From Chryseobacterium gleum (GTDB lineage: Bacteria > Bacteroidota > Bacteroidia > Flavobacteriales_D > Crocinitomicaceae), in NCBI GenBank assembly GCA_945877045.1, contig CAMCQW010000132.1, positions 1-5,926 on the forward strand: a stretch of DNA of 5,926 nucleotides. Direction: 5' to 3'. The first letter of the stretch is position 1; the number at the start of each line of letters is the position of its first letter. Positions 1 through 5,475 of the stretch are shown piece after piece. Both the position numbers and the translations under genes were made by a program. The notes below the pieces were generated by a model. That model did no database searches. It was not told the DNA's origin and saw only the letters and a list, made by a program, of their open reading frames with translations.

Positions 1-34
1 CCACATAAGAAACGCTTTCCTCAATTGCGGGGTG

Positions 35-42
35 CAAAGATA
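35..42 (-). promoter_or_regulatory. Leftward Bacteroidota -7 element (TATCTTTG)
   Basis: On the minus strand this reads TATCTTTG, a full match to the Bacteroidota sigma factor '-7' consensus TAnnTTTG, followed by the common C. Transcription would begin near position 31 and leave the window to the left. An ATG on the same strand at 6-4 (next codon TGG) would give a leader of about 25 nt, so a gene may begin at the left edge, but only two codons are visible. The -33 TTG box is not clear at the expected distance. The element is seen; the promoter function is inferred. Confidence 0.45.
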
Positions 43-128
43 ATTACTTTTTTTATTCTAACTACCATTTATTGAAAAAATATATTTCTTCTGAATAAAA
101 AAAAATAAATCGCCTTATTATTAGCAAA

Positions 129-767
129 TTAGGCCTGCATGATAGGCATTAAAGAATTTTTAAAGTCTAAGATCTCTGAGTGGCCAAGCCACAAATCTTT
201 CAATTGATGAAAAGATCTTGCTGTTGGAAGCCCTATTTCTAAGTATTTTTCTACTATTAATTCAGAAATATAACAAGTTGAATCTTTTATTTCAGTATTC
301 TTAGCACTTGTTAATATGAAACTATTTACTTTTTTAATTGCTTCTAAATCGTCTAATGATAAAAAAACTAAAAACACAGCGAATCGTAAGGCTTCTTTTT
401 TAGTCATCAATATTGGTTTGTCATTAGTAATAAGAACTAAACTGTAATTAGCTAAAATAATTCCTATACGATCCTTAAGAATCTGCATGTCGCTATTTGT
501 CCAATGTTTAAGCATTGGGAAAAGCTGAATCAATGTGAACACATCATTGGTATTTAGTATAATCCTATCGATTTTATTGTTTCTATTTTTAGCAACACTA
601 AACCAGAATCTTATGGCAATTATTAACAATATAGTAGCAAGAATGCCCGCCACTTTCGCTACTATGATAACATTGATTAGTATGCCAAAGGGCACTAAAC
701 TAAGTAAACAAAAAAATACCGCTATCCAAAAAGGAAAACGGTATTTTAAATTTTTTGAATTAGACAT
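129..767 (-). CDS. Membrane protein of unknown function, two N-terminal helices
   Basis: A 212-residue protein that I do not recognise. After a short basic N-terminus there are two closely spaced hydrophobic helices, at about residues 12-31 and 34-56, joined by a tight turn (NVII). The rest (about 60-212) is a mostly soluble domain with a strongly hydrophobic stretch around 126-137 (ALRFAVFLVFLS) followed by the acidic DDLEAI. There is no signal peptidase site, lipobox, metal-binding motif or nucleotide-binding motif. The hairpin anchor and basic residues after the second helix (KNRNNK, 60-65) suggest both termini face the cytoplasm. The ATG start fits well, and the gene begins 19 nt after the stop of the upstream 64-codon gene, so the two are probably co-transcribed. 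Nothing suggests a broken gene. The function is unknown; the hairpin anchor is the only structural claim I would defend. Confidence 0.75.
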   Translation of the reverse strand: MSNSKNLKYRFPFWIAVFFCLLSLVPFGILINVIIVAKVAGILATILLIIAIRFWFSVAKNRNNKIDRIILNTNDVFTLIQLFPMLKHWTNSDMQILKDRIGIILANYSLVLITNDKPILMTKKEALRFAVFLVFLSLDDLEAIKKVNSFILTSAKNTEIKDSTCYISELIVEKYLEIGLPTARSFHQLKDLWLGHSEILDFKNSLMPIMQA

Positions 768-786
768 GATATATAATTTGTCTAAA

Positions 787-981
787 TTAACTAGCTACCC
801 ATTTATCATTCAACATTTCTCCTCGAATAATAACGGTTTTAGTACGTGAGTAGTCTTCAGCTGCCATTTGCATCTGCTCTTTTGTATCTCTTCTAATCAA
901 AATTGAACCGGAACCCTGAGATTTGATTTCTATATAAAAACCATTTTTGAGTCTTGCCGGTCGCGTTGGTGGTCTTCCCAT
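787..981 (-). CDS. Conserved-looking small basic protein (64 aa), unknown function
   Basis: A 64-residue soluble protein beginning MGRPPTRPARLKNGFYIEI and containing the segment IRRDTKEQMQMAAEDYSRTK. From memory, short proteins with this 'MGRPPTRP..LK.GFYIE' start and 'IRRDTKEQM' core are widespread in Bacteroidota and are annotated as hypothetical; I could not check this here. The pattern suggests two or three beta strands (residues 15-30), one charged helix (31-46), then a short strand (VIIRGE). There is no membrane segment and no cysteine. The start is supported by a run of ten A residues at -12 to -21 on the coding strand, the A-rich upstream context that Bacteroidota ribosomes favour in place of a Shine-Dalgarno sequence. 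The 212-aa membrane protein gene follows after 19 nt, suggesting one transcript. Confidence 0.7.
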   Translation of the reverse strand: MGRPPTRPARLKNGFYIEIKSQGSGSILIRRDTKEQMQMAAEDYSRTKTVIIRGEMLNDKWVAS

Positions 982-1015
982 TTAAAATTATGTTTTTTTT
1001 TTAAAATTATTGTAT

Positions 1016-1031
1016 AAAATTAGCTAATTTT
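1016..1031. repeat. Perfect 16-bp palindrome in a divergent spacer
   Basis: The sequence AAAATTAGCTAATTTT is identical to its own reverse complement over 16 bp. It lies between the divergent 64-codon gene and the ABC-F gene, 34 nt upstream of the first and about 100 nt upstream of the second. With no loop it is a poor terminator and looks more like a dimeric-protein binding site. The spacer also holds a direct repeat TTAAAATTAT at 982-991 and 1001-1010 and a ten-T run at 993-1002. In such AT-rich DNA a chance palindrome is possible; the central TAGCTA makes it somewhat less trivial. Operator function is inference only. Confidence 0.4.
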
Positions 1032-1121
1032 TTTGAATTATTCTCTATAATAACTCAATATTAAGTAAATAAGATTTTAAAGTTTTTTATAATCAACAAC
1101 TATTATGCCTAAAAGTTTAAA

Positions 1122-1129
1122 TACTTTTG
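1122..1129 (+). promoter_or_regulatory. -7 element (TACTTTTG) abutting the ABC-F start
   Basis: TACTTTTG is a full TAnnTTTG match followed by C, ending only three bases before the ATG at 1133. If transcription starts about four bases after the G, the transcript begins at or next to the A of the start codon, giving a leaderless or nearly leaderless mRNA. No TTG -33 box is evident at about 1100, which weakens the call. The TTG inside this element is also an in-frame potential start codon (1127), but it is better explained as promoter sequence. Confidence 0.4.
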
Positions 1130-1132
1130 CGC

Positions 1133-3025
1133 ATGATTAATTTAGAAAAACTCGCTTACTTTTTGCCTCAAGGCTACTTATTTCAAAATGCAAGTTTACA
1201 AATAAACAAAGGTGATAAAGTAGGATTGGTTGGAAAGAATGGGGCGGGAAAGTCTACCTTACTTAAAATTCTATCAGGAAGAATAAAGCCATCCGAAGGT
1301 AACGTTCATCTACCAAAAGGAACCGTGATGGGCTATTTAACCCAAGATATTGTCATTGATTCTAACCAAAGTGTATTTGAATACCTAAATTGTTCAAATG
1401 AACGCATCGATTTTATTAGAAAACGCTTGGATGAAATCAACAATGAACTGACAACTCGTACCGATTACGAAAGCGATCTCTATGCCGATTTACTGGATGA
1501 ATTAACAGAGAAAAATCATGAATTCCAAGTAATTGAAGGGTTTCAATGGGAAGAGAAAATTATGTCCGCATTAAACGGTCTAGGGTTTAATGACAAAGAA
1601 ATCCATAATAGTTTAAACACCTTCTCTGGAGGTTGGAAAATGCGAGCAGAATTAGCACGTATTTTAGTAAACCAGCCCGATATTCTTTTATTAGATGAAC
1701 CTACCAATCACTTGGATATATTGTCCATTGGTTGGTTAGAAACTTACCTACAACGATTTGATGGCGTAGTAATAATTATTTCCCATGATCGATTTTTCTT
1801 GGACAATGTTACGCAAAGAACACTTGAAATAAGCATGAATAAAATATTCGACTTTCCATATGGGTATAGTAAATATAAGTTGATGCGCGAAGAAGAGATG
1901 GGGCGATTAGAGCAAGCGAAAAAACAACAAGACAAAGAGATTAAACATACCGAAGAGTTAATAAATAAATTCAGAGCAAAGCAATCAAAAGCTGCTTTCG
2001 CACAATCCTTGATAAAAAGATTAGATAAAACGGAACGAATTGAAATCGAGAAGGAATCTTACAGTGGTATTCGTATTTCATTTCCATTGAGTGTGCAACC
2101 AGGGAAATGGGTGTTAGAAATGGCAGATCTTGGTAAATCCTATGGCGAAAAAGTACTGTTTAAACATGTTAATTTAACAATCGGTAGGGGGGAAAAAATT
2201 GCTCTTTTAGGTCCCAATGGTGTTGGAAAATCAACCTTATTAAAAGCGATTATGCGCTCCATCGATTTTGATGGAACTGTCACCAATGGTCACAATGTGA
2301 ATCTTGCTTACTTTGCGCAAGATCAAGCGGAAAAATTAGATCCTACCTTAACTGTCTATGAAACAGTTGATAATATCGCTAAAGGTGAACTTCGAAAAAA
2401 CTTACGAACGATCTTAGGCGCCTTTTTATTTTCTGGGGAGATTGTCGAAAAGAAAGTCAGCGTGCTTTCTGGAGGTGAAAGAACTAGGTTAGCACTTTGT
2501 CAGCTTTTATTAAGCCCTTCCAATTTTATTATCCTCGATGAGCCAACAAATCACTTGGATATGCAAAGCAAAGAGATCTTAAAATCAGCGCTTGTAAATT
2601 ATGAAGGAACTTTTATTGTCGTATCACATGACCGTGAATTTTTAGAAGGTTTGACCAACAGAATTTGGGATATTGAAAAAGAAAGTTTGAAAATTCACCA
2701 TTTTTCGCTGAATGAATACCTTCAATATAAAAATGATGCAAAAGCAACTACTGACGCTAAACCTACTAGCAATAAAGAAAACTCTGCACCAACAAAAATC
2801 ATAAAGGAAAAGAAAGTGGTGTCAGCCGTTGAGAAAGAAACAAAAGTGATTGAAAATAAAATACTCCTTCTCGAAAATGAATTGGAACTTATTAATGAAG
2901 CGCTTGGTAAATTGCAATATGGCGATAAAGAATTTGATGAGGCGGCTAGTAATTTCAGTCTGAAGAAATTAGCATTGGCAAAATTGATGGAAGAATGGGA
3001 AACAATATTATCGAAGGAAAATTAA
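1133..3025 (+). CDS. ABC-F family ATPase (ribosome-associated, duplicated ABC domains)
   Basis: A 630-residue soluble protein with two ABC ATPase domains and no membrane domain, the hallmark of ABC-F proteins, which act on the ribosome at the tRNA exit/P-site region and not in transport. Domain 1 has Walker A GKNGAGKS (34-41), signature SGGW (165-168), Walker B with DEPTNHLD (188-195) and switch His218. The inter-domain linker (about 240-300, with FRAKQSKAAFAQS) is the P-site tRNA interaction motif region. Domain 2 has Walker A GPNGVGKS (360-367), signature LSGGE (445-449), DEPTNHLD starting at Asp469, and His499. Both catalytic glutamates (189, 470) are intact. A Lys/Thr/Ala-rich linker (about 540-565) leads to a C-terminal coiled coil (about 570-630), as in Uup/YdiF-type members. 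I chose ATG 1133 over the upstream in-frame TTG because that TTG falls in a -7 element. Such proteins are often mislabelled as transporters. Whether it is housekeeping or gives antibiotic protection cannot be read from the sequence; its close match to the common Bacteroidota form favours housekeeping. Confidence 0.95.
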   Translation: MINLEKLAYFLPQGYLFQNASLQINKGDKVGLVGKNGAGKSTLLKILSGRIKPSEGNVHLPKGTVMGYLTQDIVIDSNQSVFEYLNCSNERIDFIRKRLDEINNELTTRTDYESDLYADLLDELTEKNHEFQVIEGFQWEEKIMSALNGLGFNDKEIHNSLNTFSGGWKMRAELARILVNQPDILLLDEPTNHLDILSIGWLETYLQRFDGVVIIISHDRFFLDNVTQRTLEISMNKIFDFPYGYSKYKLMREEEMGRLEQAKKQQDKEIKHTEELINKFRAKQSKAAFAQSLIKRLDKTERIEIEKESYSGIRISFPLSVQPGKWVLEMADLGKSYGEKVLFKHVNLTIGRGEKIALLGPNGVGKSTLLKAIMRSIDFDGTVTNGHNVNLAYFAQDQAEKLDPTLTVYETVDNIAKGELRKNLRTILGAFLFSGEIVEKKVSVLSGGERTRLALCQLLLSPSNFIILDEPTNHLDMQSKEILKSALVNYEGTFIVVSHDREFLEGLTNRIWDIEKESLKIHHFSLNEYLQYKNDAKATTDAKPTSNKENSAPTKIIKEKKVVSAVEKETKVIENKILLLENELELINEALGKLQYGDKEFDEAASNFSLKKLALAKLMEEWETILSKEN

Positions 3026-3104
3026 ATAAGATCCTTTATTGATTCATTTTCTTTAATTACCTTTAAATTTAATACCCGTGATAGCGTTCTTCAACAACAA
3101 GTAT

Positions 3105-3112
3105 TAAATTTA
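3105..3112 (+). promoter_or_regulatory. Possible -7 element (TAAATTTA) before the lipoprotein gene
   Basis: TAAATTTA matches TAnnTTTG at all fixed positions except the final G, and ends four bases before the ATG at 3117. The 91-nt spacer after the ABC-F gene shows no clear hairpin terminator, so the lipoprotein and ferredoxin genes could use this promoter, read-through, or both. No -33 TTG is visible. This is weak evidence in AT-rich DNA. Confidence 0.25.
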
Positions 3113-3116
3113 CATC

Positions 3117-3542
3117 ATGAAAATACAAAAGGTGCTCTTTTTCTTGCTCATTATACTAACGTCATCATGCGTAAAGAACAATAATAATCCGGTCCCAAAT
3201 ATTCCATTTGACATTACTATTGATATTAATTTACCCAGTTACAATCAACTCCAAGGTGTGGGAGCTTGGACCTACGTAGTTGGCGGCTCACGCGGAATCA
3301 TTGTTTATCGTCGTTCAATAGACGAATTTGTCGCGTTCGACCGTCACTCACCCATGGACCCAAATGGCACCTGTTTTTTGCCACTTTTTCCAGATCAAGA
3401 TAATTTTCTGCAATTAAAAGACACCTGCAGCAACGCTATCTTTTCATTGTACGACGGCGGGCCAATTTCAGGCTCAAACTACGGGTTAAGACAATATGCA
3501 ACTCAATTTAACGGTAGTAATTTACTTCGAATTTACAATTAA
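3117..3542 (+). CDS. Lipoprotein with a degenerate Rieske-like domain
   Basis: A 141-residue predicted lipoprotein. The signal peptide (1-17) ends in the lipobox LTSSC with lipidated Cys18, followed by an Asn-rich tether (KNNNN) and then a small beta-rich domain. The C-terminal half resembles the Rieske (2Fe-2S) fold seen in many Bacteroidota lipoproteins: a strand pattern GIIVYRR, then FVAFDRHSPMDP, later IFSLYDGGPISG, and ending LRQYATQFNGSNLLRIYN. The ligand pairs C-x-H and C-x2-H of true Rieske proteins are not present: where Cys and His are expected the protein has Ser78 and Asp81, and the second box has only Cys104. Besides Cys18, only Cys86 and Cys104 remain; they might form a disulfide. 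The domain therefore probably keeps the fold without the iron-sulfur cluster. The stop is 2 nt before the ferredoxin ATG, so the two genes are translated from one message. The Rieske assignment is from remembered pattern and the specific function is unknown. Confidence 0.75.
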   Translation: MKIQKVLFFLLIILTSSCVKNNNNPVPNIPFDITIDINLPSYNQLQGVGAWTYVVGGSRGIIVYRRSIDEFVAFDRHSPMDPNGTCFLPLFPDQDNFLQLKDTCSNAIFSLYDGGPISGSNYGLRQYATQFNGSNLLRIYN

Positions 3543-3544
3543 TA

Positions 3545-3865
3545 ATGGCTGATATTAAAGTAACAATAATTGATCGGGAAGGTACTTCGCATGAATTACT
3601 TGGCCCTACAGATATGAGCATGAACATTATGGAGCTTTGCAAAGCATATGAACTACCCGTTTTAGGCGAGTGTGGTGGAATGGCTATGTGTGCAACCTGT
3701 CAATGTTATTTGGAATCAGATACCGCCTTGAATGAACAAAGCGACGCAGAGCTAGACATGTTAGACCAAGCATTTTTTGTAAAACCGAATAGCCGATTGG
3801 GTTGTCAAATACAGCTGTCTGAAGAAATCGATGGAATCGTTGTAAGATTAGCACCCGAAGCTTAG
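3545..3865 (+). CDS. Adrenodoxin-type [2Fe-2S] ferredoxin
   Basis: A 106-residue cytosolic electron carrier with a plant/adrenodoxin-type beta-grasp fold. The cluster ligands are Cys43, Cys49, Cys52 and Cys87, in the pattern C-x5-C-x2-C-x34-C, close to the spacing in E. coli Fdx and adrenodoxin. Surrounding hallmarks are GECGGMAMCATCQCYL and NSRLGCQIQL, followed by a typical C-terminal strand (DGIVVRLAPE). The acidic stretch between the third and fourth ligands (SDAELDML) is the usual partner-docking helix of this class. Cys32 and Cys54 are additional and not ligands in the known pattern. The gene starts with ATG immediately after the lipoprotein stop (TAATAATG), suggesting translational coupling. 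The redox partner is not known; roles in Fe-S assembly or with an oxygenase are possible. Similar ferredoxins lie beside nadE in flavobacteria (from memory). Its stop overlaps that of convergent nadE. Confidence 0.93.
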   Translation: MADIKVTIIDREGTSHELLGPTDMSMNIMELCKAYELPVLGECGGMAMCATCQCYLESDTALNEQSDAELDMLDQAFFVKPNSRLGCQIQLSEEIDGIVVRLAPEA

Positions 3866-4632
3866 GCTTTTAAATCGTTTGGAATTTTACACACCGGAAT
3901 CGGCAACATTTTGTGCTGATTGATTCGGTTAAAGGTCCTGTAAATCTCCAACACTTGCTTCTGCCTATCTGATAAAGTAGTTTCTTCTCCATTGAATTCC
4001 ATCGCCCATTCTAATTCTGGGTAGCTAGCTCCGATTTGATCCTCATCACTTCTTCCATCGCCCCATAAACCATCTGTTGGTTTAGCTTCGAGAATCTCAG
4101 GAAGAATTCCTACGTGTTTCCCAACTGCCCAAACCTGCGATTTTGATAGGTCGGCAATTGGACTAAGATCAACGCCACCATCGCCATACTTCGTATAAAA
4201 TCCTATTCCAAAATCTTCGATTTTATTACCAGTTCCCGCAACAAGACAATTATTGGTTTGAGCAACAGCGTATAAAGTTGTCATTCTGAGCCGTGAGCGT
4301 GAATTTGCCATACTTAAACTATTATTCTTGCAATCGGAAGGCATAGTTTTTTCAAATTGTGAGAATAAGTCACTTAAATTAATCTCTAATTCTTTACTGT
4401 TTTTATATTTCGAATTAAGGTAAACTAAGTGTTTGTTAGCTAGATTGTATTCTTGCGTAGATTGATGTATGGGCAAATTAATGGCGATTACTTTTAATCC
4501 GGTCATGGCGCATAATTCAGAGGTGACAGCAGAATCTATTCCCCCAGAAATACCAACTACAAAACCATCCATGTGAGCGTTTAGGGCATATTCCTTTAGC
4601 CAAGAAACAATATGATCAATTAATTTATCCAA
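3862..4632 (-). CDS. nadE: NH3-dependent NAD+ synthetase
   Basis: A 256-residue enzyme that amidates deamido-NAD+ (NaAD) to NAD+ using ATP and ammonia, releasing AMP and PPi; it is the last step of NAD biosynthesis in the cytosol. The N-type ATP pyrophosphatase P-loop SGGIDS is at 29-34. The mid-protein hallmarks of the family are visible: GTGNKIEDFGIGFYTKYGDG, then GVDLSPIADLSKSQVW, and KPTDGLWGDGRSDEDQIG. There is no N-terminal nitrilase (glutaminase) domain, so it is the ammonia-dependent form of normal length. The start is a TTG: the reading frame is closed by a TGA only four codons upstream, with no ATG between, and the first internal Met (residue 21) would remove the conserved first helix. 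It lies 9 nt after the barrel gene stop, so it is probably its operon partner. The 3' end overlaps the ferredoxin gene by 4 nt, tail to tail, with no clear terminator. Confidence 0.95.
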   Translation of the reverse strand: MDKLIDHIVSWLKEYALNAHMDGFVVGISGGIDSAVTSELCAMTGLKVIAINLPIHQSTQEYNLANKHLVYLNSKYKNSKELEINLSDLFSQFEKTMPSDCKNNSLSMANSRSRLRMTTLYAVAQTNNCLVAGTGNKIEDFGIGFYTKYGDGGVDLSPIADLSKSQVWAVGKHVGILPEILEAKPTDGLWGDGRSDEDQIGASYPELEWAMEFNGEETTLSDRQKQVLEIYRTFNRINQHKMLPIPVCKIPNDLKA

Positions 4633-4641
4633 AATATGGTA

Positions 4642-5430
4642 TCAGAATAGAATGGAAATCTTTAATAGCAATTGGTTTTGCTTCGATTTGGTGTAAAAAT
4701 AAGTGCCTGAGTTATCATATAAGGTATAATTCTTTTCACTGAAACGAAAGTGCATTGGAGTTAAGCCATAGAAAAATCCAATCTCAGGAACTAAGGTAGT
4801 GGTGCCTACAAAATTCCATTCTGCCCCAGCAGAAAAACCGATAGATCCTTTATAGAAAAATGTTTCGCCAACTGATTTCATGGACACGTTTTCTTTTTCT
4901 AGACCAGACACTACATCAACGCCCAAATCATTAATCTTTTGGGAAACCATAAAACTATTACGCAATCCAAATTTGCCAAAATACCTCCAGTCTCCGATAG
5001 GCTCTGTTCTAAAAAGTAACATTAAAGGAATGGTGACATATACAGGTTTCATTTGTCGCTCACTTAGTTGATAAGAGGTTCCCCCAGCTTCATCATCCCC
5101 CAATATTTTATTATCCGTGTACTTATAAAAAACACTATCTGCGCCTGCTTTATAATTTAATGTTTCAAAATCAAATTCTAAACCGGTAGCTAAACCAAGA
5201 TTTGTTGAATTTTTGAAACTTGTATGAATGATAACGCCCACAGATAAATCGGTACCAACTCCATTATTACTCATCTTATTACTTACCATATTTTGAAAAT
5301 TCAAACCAAAATTACCAGTCATTCCTGCTTGTATTTTCTTAGCAGATACAGATTGTGCATTGATAATATGAATAGTAAAGAATAAAATAACAACTAATGA
5401 AATTTTATAAAAAGTAGAAGGATTTTTCAT
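4642..5430 (-). CDS. Outer-membrane beta-barrel protein (PorT-like/OMP_b-brl type)
   Basis: A 262-residue exported protein. From ATG 5430 the signal peptide reads MKNPSTFYKISLVVILFF and continues to the INA|QS junction, with cleavage likely after Ala25; the mature N-terminal Gln is typical of Bacteroidota. The rest alternates polar and hydrophobic residues in strand-length stretches (AGMTGNFGLNF, NLGLATGLEFDF, VYVTIPLMLLFR, RYFGKFGLRNSF, GSIGFSAGAEW, TLVPEIGFFYGL) and ends LLLKISILF with a terminal Phe, the usual barrel-insertion signal. This suggests a small barrel of about eight strands. An in-frame ATG at 5460 would add ten polar residues, but it lies upstream of the predicted transcription start (about 5454), so I prefer 5430. 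The family includes PorT/SprT of type IX secretion and many unrelated barrels; position beside gldB is suggestive only. nadE follows after 9 nt. Confidence 0.85.
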   Translation of the reverse strand: MKNPSTFYKISLVVILFFTIHIINAQSVSAKKIQAGMTGNFGLNFQNMVSNKMSNNGVGTDLSVGVIIHTSFKNSTNLGLATGLEFDFETLNYKAGADSVFYKYTDNKILGDDEAGGTSYQLSERQMKPVYVTIPLMLLFRTEPIGDWRYFGKFGLRNSFMVSQKINDLGVDVVSGLEKENVSMKSVGETFFYKGSIGFSAGAEWNFVGTTTLVPEIGFFYGLTPMHFRFSEKNYTLYDNSGTYFYTKSKQNQLLLKISILF

Positions 5431-5447
5431 GAGGTCTTTTTTATGAT

Positions 5448-5455
5448 TAAATTTG
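5448..5455 (+). promoter_or_regulatory. -7 element (TAAATTTG) for gldB
   Basis: TAAATTTG is a full TAnnTTTG match on the plus strand in the 45-nt spacer. Transcription would start near 5459, giving a leader of about 17 nt before the gldB ATG at 5476. At the -33 position (about 5423-5427) there is TTTTT, not TTTG. It faces the opposing element at 5458-5465, and the two together form an imperfect inverted repeat (5446-5467). Confidence 0.45.
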
Positions 5456-5457
5456 AA

Positions 5458-5465
5458 CAAAATTA
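5458..5465 (-). promoter_or_regulatory. -7 element (TAATTTTG) for the barrel-nadE unit
   Basis: On the minus strand this reads TAATTTTG, a full TAnnTTTG match. Transcription would start near 5454 and run leftward, giving a leader of about 24 nt to the preferred barrel start at 5430. No clear -33 TTG is seen at the expected 5485-5490. RNA polymerase bound here would cover the opposing gldB element, so the two promoters, if real, exclude one another. Confidence 0.4.
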
Positions 5466-5475
5466 ATAATTAATA

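Noticed and set aside
94..119. Possible terminator after the 212-aa gene (AATAA/TTATT stem followed by a T-run on the minus strand)
   Set aside because: The stem is five A-T pairs only, with a six-base loop; too weak to call a terminator in AT-rich DNA, although the T-run is real.
535..849. Plus-strand open frame of 104 codons
   Set aside because: It is antisense to the well-formed 212-aa membrane protein gene and the end of the 64-aa gene; its hydrophobic N-terminus is the complement of AT-rich coding sequence, and it lacks a matching promoter.
967..981. AT-hook-like GRP motif at the N-terminus of the 64-aa protein
   Set aside because: The sequence MGRPPTRP lacks the flanking basic residues of a true AT-hook, occurs once, and the family context gives no support for DNA binding.
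982..1010. Direct repeat TTAAAATTAT at 982-991 and 1001-1010
   Set aside because: Ten A/T-only bases in a very AT-rich spacer containing a ten-T run; likely low-complexity coincidence.
1744..1935. Minus-strand open frame of 63 codons within the ABC-F gene
   Set aside because: It lies wholly opposite conserved ABC-F coding sequence; the protein has no recognisable features.
1133..3025. ABC-F protein as an antibiotic resistance determinant
   Set aside because: The intact housekeeping-like architecture with C-terminal coil and the lack of a leader-peptide attenuator or mobile context argue against an acquired resistance gene; nothing in the sequence supports target specificity.
4880..5071. Plus-strand open frame of 63 codons within the barrel gene
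   Set aside because: It is opposite the barrel strands of a convincing exported protein; the translation looks random.
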